From NCBI GenBank assembly GCA_040981125.1, contig JANRMQ010000001.1, positions 434,001 through 498,000 on the forward strand: 64,000 nucleotides of DNA, given 5' to 3'. Source of the DNA: DASSBQ01 sp040981125 (lineage in GTDB: Bacteria; Nitrospirota; Nitrospiria; Nitrospirales; Nitrospiraceae). This document shows, in pieces, positions 52,153 through 60,194 of the stretch (positions are counted from its first letter, which is position 1; each line of letters starts with the position of its first letter). The position numbers were made by a program, and so were the translations under genes. The notes beneath the pieces are model-generated. The model ran no database searches. It was given only the letters and a program-made list of their open reading frames with translations, and was not told the origin of the DNA.

Positions 52153-53874
52153 CTATTGGTCTCGCGGCGCCGCCTGCAATTCCGGTGAGCCCCGGCTTGC
52201 CTCAATCGCATCCTCAAGAATCCATTCCGCCGCCTCCGCCAGCGACGCAACCGTTCGACGGGGTTGGATTCCCTTTGATTCCAGTTCCAGCAACGGTTGG
52301 CGGCCGGCCGGGCCGGATGTCACGAACAGGCCGGGGATACCGGCGAGATGGGCCAGCTCGATGTCACGCGCCTGGTCACCGATCAGATAGGATCGCGACA
52401 GATCGATCCGTCGTTCGGCCACGGCTCGATCCACCATGCCGCGCTTCGGTTTCCGGCATGGACAATCTTCGCTCGGATGATGCGGGCAAAAATATATCGC
52501 GTCCAGCTTCACCTGCGTGCGAGCCAGCAGGTCCCGAAGTCGGGCATGGATCGATTCCAGGTCCCGCAAGGTGAAGAATCCTCGCCCGACTCCGGACTGA
52601 TTCGTCAGCACAATGAGGGAGGCCCCGGCCTGCTGCAACCGGCCCAGCGCCTCGGGAACGCCGGGCAGCAGCTTCAATTCATCCGGCGTTTTGACGAATC
52701 CGGAGTCTTCATTCAGTGTGCCGTCCCGATCCAGAAATACGGTAAAGCCCGCAAGCGACCGACCAGGGTCGGATGTTTCGGAATCATGCGAATCCTGTAT
52801 CTCTCCGACAGCGTGCACGGATTCATCCCGTCCCCACTGATCGCTTGCCGCCTGATAGACTTCTTCGACCGTTACCCCCGTCATGCATCGATGGTCGATC
52901 GGACATTCGCGCAACAAGCAGGGAGCGCAGGCGACATCCTTTCTCACGAGCCGGAACTGCCCCCCGAAGGGGGCGGTGGTCCGCCAATCCGTCGGCCCGA
53001 ATACCGCCACCGTTGGCACTTCGAACGCCGCCGCAATATGCATCGGCCCCGTATCGTTCGTGAGCAAGAGCTGGCATCGTTTGGCGAGCGCCATTAATTC
53101 ACGTATCGTCGTCTGTCCGGAACACACCACCGATTTCATCCGGAGGCGTTCGGCAATGGACTGTCCGAGTGACTCTTCTCCTTTCGCCCCGAGAATAGCC
53201 GCGGCGACACGGATCCGGCTGGAATCTCCATATCGTTCACTGAGCCGATTCACCACGTCGGCATACCGATCCGGAAGCCAACGTTTGGCGCCACCATAGG
53301 TTGAGCCGGGATTGATGCCGATCAACACATCGGACGGCGCGATGCCCGCATCGCCCAGGCGAGCGGCAACGGCAAGTTCCTCCTGGCGCGTCACCACGAA
53401 CTTGGGCGCAGGCGGAGGACCTTCCGCCCCAAACGGCTTCATCAAGTCCCAGTAATAATGAACTTGATGGCGGGATCCTTCCCGCGTCGCAACCACCGGG
53501 TCGGTCAGCAGCAGCGTGCGACCGTCCGTCGCATACCCGTATCGGCGCGGGATGCCCGCCACCAAGGTCAGCAGAGCCGCCTCGAACGCATTCTGAAGCA
53601 GGATCGCGAGATCAAAGCGATGGCGCCGCAAAACACGAGCCAATGTCCATTTGCCCGACAGTCCGGCATGGCGCCCCCGATCATCGTACACCAAGATCCG
53701 ATCAATGGCGGGGTGATGGGCAAAGAGCTCCGCGATGGCCGGTTTCACCAGCAGGGTGATCTCGGCGCCGGGAAAGAGGCGCCGCACGGCACTGATGGCC
53801 GGCTCGCTCATCACCGCATCGCCGATCCAGTTGGGTCCTCGGATCACGATCCGCCTGATTCGATCCTTATGCAC
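52153..53874 (-). CDS. waaF: WaaF-GmhB fusion: heptosyltransferase II plus heptose-bisphosphate phosphatase
   Basis: A 573-residue, two-domain protein (GTG 53874). Residues 1-~350 are GT9: IVIRGPNWIGDAVMSEPAI, LLQNAFEAALLT, GINPGSTYGGAKRWLPDRYA and LLTNDTGPMHIAAAFEVPTV, the WaaF signature. After an acidic linker (about 350-374) comes a HAD phosphatase: FLDRDGTLNED (D382/D384), VLTNQSGVGRGFF, and zinc ligands C463, H465, C471, C473 in YFCPHHPSEDCPCRKPKRG, as in GmhB. One chain would both make a heptose precursor and transfer heptose. Overlaps lpxK by 8 bases. Confidence 0.93.
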   Translation of the reverse strand: MHKDRIRRIVIRGPNWIGDAVMSEPAISAVRRLFPGAEITLLVKPAIAELFAHHPAIDRILVYDDRGRHAGLSGKWTLARVLRRHRFDLAILLQNAFEAALLTLVAGIPRRYGYATDGRTLLLTDPVVATREGSRHQVHYYWDLMKPFGAEGPPPAPKFVVTRQEELAVAARLGDAGIAPSDVLIGINPGSTYGGAKRWLPDRYADVVNRLSERYGDSSRIRVAAAILGAKGEESLGQSIAERLRMKSVVCSGQTTIRELMALAKRCQLLLTNDTGPMHIAAAFEVPTVAVFGPTDWRTTAPFGGQFRLVRKDVACAPCLLRECPIDHRCMTGVTVEEVYQAASDQWGRDESVHAVGEIQDSHDSETSDPGRSLAGFTVFLDRDGTLNEDSGFVKTPDELKLLPGVPEALGRLQQAGASLIVLTNQSGVGRGFFTLRDLESIHARLRDLLARTQVKLDAIYFCPHHPSEDCPCRKPKRGMVDRAVAERRIDLSRSYLIGDQARDIELAHLAGIPGLFVTSGPAGRQPLLELESKGIQPRRTVASLAEAAEWILEDAIEASRGSPELQAAPRDQ

Positions 53875-54952
53875 AGGCCTCCGTTGCGCATCCTGCCGTG
53901 GCGGAGATCATCAATTGCTCCAAGCGTTCCCGGCCGGCCGGAATATCGGTATACAGACGCAAGGCCCAACAAGAATCTCCCGGCGTCAAAAACATCGCGA
54001 TCTTTCCGGCATCCTTTTCCGTCGTGACTAAAAGATCGGCGTCCACCCGCTTCGCCCGCTCACGAATATTATTCAACATGGCGTGATCATACCGCGCATG
54101 ATCGGGCAATACGACGGCATCGGCCACCGCGATGCCGAGGCCGGCGACGAGATCGTGAAAAGCGGCGGCATTCCCGATTCCACTGAACAGGACGGCGCGC
54201 TTCTCGGAGAAGCGCCCCGCGCTCCGACGCTCGCCTGTCGTGACATGAATCAGGTCGTCGGCCTTGAAGAGAACTCTGATCGGTTCGGGCAGCAGGCCGC
54301 AGGCTCGTCTGACGGTTTCCCATACCGCGCCGACCTGGGACTCCTTGTCGGCCCGCGTCAAAAGAAGAGCGGAGGCGCGGGACGCCGCGCATAAAGGCTC
54401 CCGGAGCCGGCCGACCGGCAACAGAGCCTGAATACCGGCGATATCCGTGGCATCCAGCAGAAGCAAATCAAGGTCGCGATGCAGATGCAAATGTTGAAAC
54501 CCGTCGTCCAATACAAAATAATCGACGGGACCTTGTTCAAGCACCCATCGTCCGAGGCGGTATCGATCCGGACCGACCGCGACAACAGCCTGCGGGCAAC
54601 GTCGCGCAATCAGATACGGTTCGTCGCCGGCTTGGTCGGCATCGGCGAGCACCCGATCCCCGTCCGATACCAACAGATGCCGCTGAGTGGAACGCCGCCG
54701 ATATCCCCGGCTGAGAACGGCCACCCGTTTGCCTCTTGCCGACAGCCATTCCACCACATAGATCACGACCGGTGTTTTTCCGGTCCCCCCGACGGTCAGA
54801 TTGCCGATGCTGATCACGGGCCGGGGAAGTCTGTAGGCCGGCAACCAACCCCGCCGATACAACCACGCGCGCACGCGCGCCGCCCACCCATACGGCCAGC
54901 CCAGCCATCGAAGAGATCGAACGAGCGCCGCGCGGCGGCTTCCGGCGATCAT
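53867..54952 (-). CDS. lpxK: Tetraacyldisaccharide 4'-kinase
   Basis: A 361-residue membrane-associated kinase. It has VISIGNLTVGGTGKTPVVIY with the P-loop GGTGKT (55-60), VLSRGYRRR, GDEPYLIARR, VLDDGFQHLHLHRDLDLLLL and, late in the protein, LVTTEKDAGKI. It phosphorylates the 4' position of the lipid A disaccharide with ATP at the inner membrane. ATG 54952 overlaps the waaA stop as ATGA. The length is slightly above that of the E. coli enzyme but within the family. Confidence 0.95.
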   Translation of the reverse strand: MIAGSRRAALVRSLRWLGWPYGWAARVRAWLYRRGWLPAYRLPRPVISIGNLTVGGTGKTPVVIYVVEWLSARGKRVAVLSRGYRRRSTQRHLLVSDGDRVLADADQAGDEPYLIARRCPQAVVAVGPDRYRLGRWVLEQGPVDYFVLDDGFQHLHLHRDLDLLLLDATDIAGIQALLPVGRLREPLCAASRASALLLTRADKESQVGAVWETVRRACGLLPEPIRVLFKADDLIHVTTGERRSAGRFSEKRAVLFSGIGNAAAFHDLVAGLGIAVADAVVLPDHARYDHAMLNNIRERAKRVDADLLVTTEKDAGKIAMFLTPGDSCWALRLYTDIPAGRERLEQLMISATAGCATEACA

Positions 54953-56310
54953 GACCCGCGGCTCGAAAGCGTGAACACGAGCCCGCCGGCCGGTGCATCG
55001 GGCGTGGAATCGGCGCCCGGTAGGAAGGCGCTGATCTGATCGAGGCTTCGCTGGAGCGCCCCTTGATTCTCTTGCACGACCTGCCGAGCCGCCCGGCCTA
55101 TCCGTGCCAACCGAGCTTCGTCCTTCAGTACCGCGGTCAGTTGGCGCGCCAGATCATCACCGCTATCGACCCTCAGGCCTCCATCGGCCGCGATCAAGAG
55201 ATCGGCCACTTCCGCGCAATGATCGGTATAGGGTCCGAAGAAGACCGGTTTGCCCCATACGGCGGGCTCCAGCAGATTGTGCCCGCCGACCGGCACCAGC
55301 GTTCCTCCGACGAACGCCGCCTCTGCCTCCTTGTAGAACCACGCCAGTTCGCCCCGGCTGTCCAGGATGATGACTCGCGGCCCGTTCGGCGGCACGGCGG
55401 CCTCGCGGCTTCCAATCATGCTTCGACGCAGCACCGGCAGGCCGGCCGCTCGAACCAGGGCTTCCACCTGCGCGGCGCGTTCAATATGCCGGGGAGCAAG
55501 CGCCAACACCAGCGACGGCACGTCGCGACTCACCTGCCGGTAGCAATGCAGCAGTTGCTCTTCTTCCACGGCGTGCGTGCTGCCGGCGATGAACAGCCGG
55601 TCATGCTCGGCGACCCCAAGGGAAGCTCGGGAGAGAATGGAACCCGCCGGCGGCTTGTGCGGAACCGGCTGATCAAACTTGATATTGCCCGTGCACCGGA
55701 CTCTGGCCGGGTCGGCGCCGAGATCAATCACGCGCCGGGCATCACGCTCCGACTGCATCAGACAACAGGAAATAGTCCGCAGCATCAGCCGGTACAAGGG
55801 GCGCACCAGGCTCGCCCGTTGCCGTTCATACGATCGCGTCGAAAGCCGTCCGTTCACGAGGACCGTGGGAATGTGGCGACGCTCCAACAGTCGAAGCAAG
55901 TTCGGCCACAGCTCCGTTTCGACGAATAGATACAGGCGAGGCCGCCAACAGTCCACGACCCGCGCGACGACCCACGGGAAATCAAGCGGCGCATAGCGGT
56001 GTTCCGCCACGCCCGCCAGACGCTGTTCGACTGCTTCCCGGCCGGTCTCGGTGACGGTCGAGACGATGATTCGGTAGGCGGGAAAACGTTCATGCAACGC
56101 GCGCGCGAGCGGAGCCGCGGCAACCACTTCGCCCAATGACACGGCATGGATCCAAATCACCGGCTCGCCGGAGTCCTTCCCGCCGGGACGAGACAAACCT
56201 AATCCGAACCGCGCCGGCAACCCGCGCCGGCAGCGCCGCTTGGCGACTAAGATAATCAGAATGACGGGGGAGGCCAGCAAAAGCAGTGCATTATACAGGG
56301 CGTACCACAT
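54949..56310 (-). CDS. waaA: Kdo transferase
   Basis: A 453-residue GT30 protein with an N-terminal membrane anchor (YNALLLLASPVILIILVAK). ATG 56310 is preferred since it shares TGATG with the true stop of the acyltransferase gene; a GTG one codon earlier is possible. Motifs: IWIHAVSLGEVVAAAPLARAL, TVTETGREAVEQRL, YAPLDFPWVV, FVETELWPNLL, AGSTHAVEEEQLL and VGGHNLLEPAVWGKPVFFGP. It adds one or more Kdo residues to lipid IVA. This is normal length and intact. Confidence 0.95.
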   Translation of the reverse strand: MWYALYNALLLLASPVILIILVAKRRCRRGLPARFGLGLSRPGGKDSGEPVIWIHAVSLGEVVAAAPLARALHERFPAYRIIVSTVTETGREAVEQRLAGVAEHRYAPLDFPWVVARVVDCWRPRLYLFVETELWPNLLRLLERRHIPTVLVNGRLSTRSYERQRASLVRPLYRLMLRTISCCLMQSERDARRVIDLGADPARVRCTGNIKFDQPVPHKPPAGSILSRASLGVAEHDRLFIAGSTHAVEEEQLLHCYRQVSRDVPSLVLALAPRHIERAAQVEALVRAAGLPVLRRSMIGSREAAVPPNGPRVIILDSRGELAWFYKEAEAAFVGGTLVPVGGHNLLEPAVWGKPVFFGPYTDHCAEVADLLIAADGGLRVDSGDDLARQLTAVLKDEARLARIGRAARQVVQENQGALQRSLDQISAFLPGADSTPDAPAGGLVFTLSSRGS

Positions 56311-56980
56311 CACGTGGATGTCCGCGATACGGCATGATCCGCCTGAAGGATCATACGATTGAGGGTCTCCTCCAGTTCAACCCGCTTCTGCTCCAACTCG
56401 GATGCGGTGGCATCAGGCGGGACGAGGATGGGATTGCCCCACAAGAAGACGCCGCGCGAGAAGGGATAGGGCATGATCAATCGGTCCCAACTTGCAAAGA
56501 CTTTTTTTTTGAGCAGCCGAAGGCGAGCGGGATGATCGGAAGCTGCGTGACCTTGGCCAATTGCACGACGCCCAGCTTCGCCACATGGCGAGGTCCCTTC
56601 GGTCCGTCCGGCGTAATGACGAGGTCCACCCCGGATCGGCCGAGCCGGATCAGCTCTCTGAGCGCTTCCGTCCCTCCCCTGGTACTCGATCCCCGCACGG
56701 CCCGCAGGCCGAATCGGGCGATGATGCGGTGGATGAGTTCTCCGTCGCCATGCCGGCTGATGAGGACATGGGCTTCGGAGCCCCGATAGGCGAGCGGCAT
56801 CATCAGTTGCTGCGAGTGCCAGAAGGCAATGATCATCCGCTTGCCTTGGGCCAGCAACGAATCGACGATGTGCGCTCCTTCGACCTGTATTCCGATGGTG
56901 CGGGCCAGAAGGCGGATCATCCCATAGCCGACCGGCGGAACGCAGGTCAGTTTAATCTGGGAAACCAGCGGCTTCAACAT
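56310..56980 (-). CDS. DUF374 lysophospholipid acyltransferase-like, frameshifted at A9 tract
   Basis: Residues up to FGCSKKK match the DUF374 (COG2121) acyltransferases: AFWHSQQLMMPL (active-site His), ISRHGDGELI, RGSSTRGGTEAL and ITPDGPKGPR. Read as given, the frame then ends at 56477 after KSLQVGTD. One base of shift at nine consecutive A (minus strand, 56510-56502) opens a family-like end, VFASWDRLIMPYPFSRG, then VFLWGNPILVPPDAT, to a stop at 56310 that overlaps the waaA ATG (TGATG). Restored length is about 223 residues. It would add an acyl chain in lipid A/phospholipid metabolism. ATG 56980 is likely; TTG 56986 is an alternative. Confidence 0.82.
56502..56510 (-). other. A9 homopolymer at the frameshift point
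   Basis: Nine A on the coding strand between TC and GTC. Ten A (or seven) would restore the acyltransferase frame. Such tracts can slip in replication or transcription, or be miscounted in sequencing. Confidence 0.85.
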
Positions 56981-57082
56981 GGGCAACCAAGTAAGGTAAA
57001 GTAAGACTTGGCGAAGTAGTGATCGGGTGAAGTTTTCACTTTACCAAATCACATGATCGTATTTCACGACATCGTACCTTCT

Positions 57083-57171
57083 GGTAGTGGGTCAGTTTCC
57101 TTTTGCGTCATGCCCGCGAAGGCGGGCATCCACTCCTTGATCAAGACCAAATGCTGTGGAGACCCACTACC
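57083..57171. repeat. Palindromic intergenic element (ATGCCCGC...GCGGGCAT type)
   Basis: Outer 11-bp inverted arms GGTAGTGGGTC (57083-57093) and GACCCACTACC (57161-57171) enclose an inner hairpin ATGCCCGC-GAAG-GCGGGCAT (57110-57129). The core TCATGCCCGCGAAGGCGGGC resembles a dispersed repeat found between genes in many bacteria; its translation MPAKAGIH is a well-known false protein start. It is probably a miniature, non-autonomous element. Confidence 0.75.
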
Positions 57172-57199
57172 TACCTTCTCATGTCGCGAGGTCTGCACT

Positions 57200-57268
57200 T
57201 CACCAAATCGACGGCGTTGCCTTCTGCACGGCTTCAATTAACTTCTCCGCGTCCCATTCTGCCGGCAT
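57200..57268 (-). CDS. Possible 22-residue peptide with strong ribosome binding site
   Basis: ATG 57268 is preceded by GGGGAGGAG seven bases upstream, one of the best Shine-Dalgarno sites in the window. The frame reads MPAEWDAEKLIEAV, then QKATPSIW, and stops with TGA inside one of the 14-bp near-repeats. It starts 36 bases after the msbA stop. It may be a real leader peptide or the beginning of a gene cut short by the repeat insertion. I do not recognise the sequence. Confidence 0.35.
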   Translation of the reverse strand: MPAEWDAEKLIEAVQKATPSIW

Positions 57269-57303
57269 AAGTTCTCCTCCCCGCCAAATCGAACTCGTAT
57301 TTC

Positions 57304-59034
57304 TTAGGGCGCGTCGGTAAATTGCATGGAATAAAGCCGCTTGTAGATACCGCCGTGGCGCAACAATTCATCGTGGGAACCGATTTCCATGATACGCCCG
57401 CGGTCGAGCACCACGATGCGGTCGGCGTTTTGAATCGTCGACAGGCGGTGCGCGATGACCAGAGTCGTACGGTTCTGCATCAGATTTGCCAGCGCCATTT
57501 GGACCACACGCTCTGATTCCGTATCGAGCGCCGAGGTGGCTTCATCCAGAATGAGAATCGGCGGATCGCGAAGAATCGCCCGGGCGATGGCCAATCGCTG
57601 GCGTTCTCCACCGGACAATTTCAAGCCTCGTTCGCCGATCAATGTGTTATACCCGTCCGGAAGCCGAATGATGAATTCATGAGCATAGGCCAATGCCGCG
57701 GCCCGAGCCACATCTTCGTCCGAAGCGCCGCTTCTCCCGTAGGCGATATTATTCCGGACCGTGTCATCGAACAGCACCACTTCCTGCGAGACGATGCCGA
57801 TTTGAGCGCGCAGCGATCGCAATGTGCAGTCGCGGAGGTTCACTCCGTCGATCAGAATGCCGCCCTGCGTCGGCTCATAAAATCGAGGCAGCAGACTCAC
57901 GAGCGTGGTCTTCCCGCTCCCGCTGCTCCCGACAAAAGCGATGATTTCCCCCGCGCGAATGGTCAGATCCACCCCGTTGAGGGCCGACAGGGTATGGCCG
58001 TCATACCGGAACGACACATCGCGAAACTCCAGCGATGTGGCGATGGCCGGGATGTCGAGCCGGCCGTGGTTCGCTTCCTGCTCCGTCTCCATATCCAGCA
58101 CTCCGAATACCCGCTCGGCCGCCGCCAACGCCTGTTGGACGGTGTTGTTCGCGCCGGACAGGCGGCGGATCGGAGAATAGGCCATGAACATCGCCGCCAG
58201 GAAGGAGAAAAACGCGCCGGGCGTCATCTCATCATGGATGACCAAATAGCCGCCGTACCATATGATCCCCGCCACGCCCAAGACGCCGATCACCTCCATG
58301 TGAGACGAACCGAGGGAGGACACTTGGATGGCTTTCATGGTCGTGTGCACGAAGGCTTTATTGCTGCTCGTGAAGCGGCGCGCTTCTTCTTCTTCCCGCC
58401 CGAAAGACTTGACCATCCGAATCCCGGCCAAGGCTTCCTGCAAGGTGGAGGCCATATCCCCCATGCGCTCTTGGCCGCGCGTCGCCAAGCCGCGCAGCTT
58501 TCGGCCCATGCGCACCATGACGGTCACGGAAATCGGCACGACGACGACGGAGACGATCGCCAATTTCCAATTTTGATAGAAAATCACTCCCATCATGGCG
58601 AGAAACGTCAGGCCCTGTTGGAACAGATCCTTGAGCACGCCCGCAACGGCATTTGCCATCAAGGAAACATCGTTGATCACGCGGGATACCAAACGGCCCG
58701 AACTATTCGTGTCGTGGTAGCGGATCGGCAGGTGCACCAGCTTTAGAAACAGCTGTTCCCTGATATCGGCGATGACCTGGTTGCCGATATAGTTCATCAG
58801 ATAATTCTGGCCGTAATTGAAGACGCCCTTGAAGACGGCCACCGTCAAGATGGCGAGGGGTAGAACAACCAGGAGCCGCTCATCTTTGCTGATGAAGAGG
58901 CCGTCGAGCACCGGCCGCACCAGCCAGGCATAGGCGCCGGACAATCCGGCCACCAGGAGCGCGCAGACGAAGGCTGCCACGAGGCGCACCCGGTACGGCT
59001 TCAAATACCGAATGAGCCGGAGATATTGGTTCAT
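57304..59034 (-). CDS. msbA: Lipid A export ABC transporter
   Basis: A 576-residue half-transporter from ATG 59034, which overlaps the lpxB stop as ATGA and has GGAG about 10 bases upstream (GTG 59043 is the alternative). Six membrane segments in the first ~320 residues are followed by an ATPase domain with FVGSSGSGKTTLV (Walker A), KLSGGERQRLAIARAIL (signature) and ILILDEATSALDTES (Walker B). It flips core-lipid A across the inner membrane. Length and motifs are standard for MsbA. Confidence 0.94.
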   Translation of the reverse strand: MNQYLRLIRYLKPYRVRLVAAFVCALLVAGLSGAYAWLVRPVLDGLFISKDERLLVVLPLAILTVAVFKGVFNYGQNYLMNYIGNQVIADIREQLFLKLVHLPIRYHDTNSSGRLVSRVINDVSLMANAVAGVLKDLFQQGLTFLAMMGVIFYQNWKLAIVSVVVVPISVTVMVRMGRKLRGLATRGQERMGDMASTLQEALAGIRMVKSFGREEEEARRFTSSNKAFVHTTMKAIQVSSLGSSHMEVIGVLGVAGIIWYGGYLVIHDEMTPGAFFSFLAAMFMAYSPIRRLSGANNTVQQALAAAERVFGVLDMETEQEANHGRLDIPAIATSLEFRDVSFRYDGHTLSALNGVDLTIRAGEIIAFVGSSGSGKTTLVSLLPRFYEPTQGGILIDGVNLRDCTLRSLRAQIGIVSQEVVLFDDTVRNNIAYGRSGASDEDVARAAALAYAHEFIIRLPDGYNTLIGERGLKLSGGERQRLAIARAILRDPPILILDEATSALDTESERVVQMALANLMQNRTTLVIAHRLSTIQNADRIVVLDRGRIMEIGSHDELLRHGGIYKRLYSMQFTDAP

Positions 59035-60158
59035 CGACGACACTCCGCCGCGACCACTTCAGCGGCCCGCCGGGAGGCTCCCGCTTGACCAAGCTTTTCG
59101 CGGACCGCCAGTAAGGCCGTTCTCATCTGATCATAGGCCTCGCGATCCTGCAACAACCGTTCGGCCTCCTGATACAGCCGGTCGGCGGTCGCCTCCTGCT
59201 GGATCAGCTCGGGGATAATCTTCCGGCCCGCGACCAAGTTCACCAAGCCGATGCAGTTCACCCGGATCAAGAACTTGGCGATGCGATAGGTCAGCCACGT
59301 CGTCGCGTAGAGCAAAATCATCGGCGTGCCGACGACCGCCGCCTGCAACGTCGCGGTCCCGGATGCCACGAACAACAGATCCGAGGCGGCCATCACCTCG
59401 CTGGCCTGCCCATGGATCACTTGGACCGGTACCCGACTCTGCGCCAGACATTCTTGAAGCAGCGCGTCGGAAACCGAAGGCGCCTGGGCCAGGATGAATT
59501 GCATGGGCTTACGAGCCGACAAACGCGCCGCCGTGTCCAACATGACGGGCAACAGCGATCGGATCTCTCCTTGTCGGCTTCCGGGCAATAACCCGATCAC
59601 AGGGCGGCCCTCCTCCAGACCGAAACCCTTGCGAAGCTCCGCCCGATCATACGAAGGAGCCACCTCGTCAAGCAATGGATGACCGACGAAGGTGCAGCGC
59701 ACTCCGGCGCGTTGATACAGGTCCGCTTCGAAGGGAAGAATCACGACGACATGGTCCACGCGGCGTTGGATCCAGCGGATGCGGCGAGGCCGCCAGGCCC
59801 AGATCTGGGGCGCAATATAGTAGAGCACGCGCCGGCCCGCCGCTTTGGCGACGCGCGCGAAGTGAAAATTCAGGCCGGGATTATCGATCAAGACCACCAA
59901 ATCCCAGGGTTCGGCGCGAATAACCCGGCGAATGCTTCTGACGCGACGGATCATCGTTTTCACGGCAGCCGGACCGATCAACCCGATGATGTCGAGTTGG
60001 GCTACGTCCGGAATCATGTCGATCCCCGCAGCCTTCATACGGGCGCCCCCGATGCCGACGACCGACAGCGACGCATCCACTTCCTTCAAGGCGCGCGCGA
60101 GATTGGCCCCGTGCAGGTCACCCGAAGCCTCCCCGGTGATGATCAGAATTCGCGCCAT
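59031..60158 (-). CDS. lpxB: Lipid A disaccharide synthase
   Basis: A 375-residue GT19 protein with ILIITGEASGDLHGANLARAL, GIGGARMKAAGID, LVVLIDNPGLNFHFARVAK, YYIAPQIWAWRPRRIRWIQR, FVGHPLLDE and LPGSRQGEIRSLLPVMLDTA. It condenses UDP-2,3-diacylglucosamine with lipid X. The upstream gene is the Gfo/Idh oxidoreductase, 36 bases away. Length and motifs are those of an intact enzyme. Confidence 0.96.
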   Translation of the reverse strand: MARILIITGEASGDLHGANLARALKEVDASLSVVGIGGARMKAAGIDMIPDVAQLDIIGLIGPAAVKTMIRRVRSIRRVIRAEPWDLVVLIDNPGLNFHFARVAKAAGRRVLYYIAPQIWAWRPRRIRWIQRRVDHVVVILPFEADLYQRAGVRCTFVGHPLLDEVAPSYDRAELRKGFGLEEGRPVIGLLPGSRQGEIRSLLPVMLDTAARLSARKPMQFILAQAPSVSDALLQECLAQSRVPVQVIHGQASEVMAASDLLFVASGTATLQAAVVGTPMILLYATTWLTYRIAKFLIRVNCIGLVNLVAGRKIIPELIQQEATADRLYQEAERLLQDREAYDQMRTALLAVREKLGQAGASRRAAEVVAAECRR

Positions 60159-60194
60159 GCTTACAGGAAAGACACCCGATCCGGCCGGACCGGT

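Larger units (their letters stand above)
56987..57303. other. 317-bp interruption of the lipid A operon between msbA and the acyltransferase
   Basis: Contains the 22-codon frame at 57200-57268 and the repeat element at 57083-57171. Two near-identical 14-mers, CACTTTACCAAATC (57037-57050) and CACTTCACCAAATC (57196-57209), flank the element. GGTAAAGT (56995-57002) and ACTTTACC (57038-57045) form an 8-bp inverted pair close to the acyltransferase start. All the other genes of this block overlap or lie within ~50 bp, so the gap looks inserted. Confidence 0.6.

Noticed and set aside
57053..57241. Plus-strand frame with MPAKAGIHSLIK
   Set aside because: This is the known false translation of a dispersed palindromic repeat; there is no ribosome binding site.
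57679..58746. A 355-codon plus-strand frame
   Set aside because: It is antisense to msbA, and rich in His/Arg/Gln without any recognisable family pattern.
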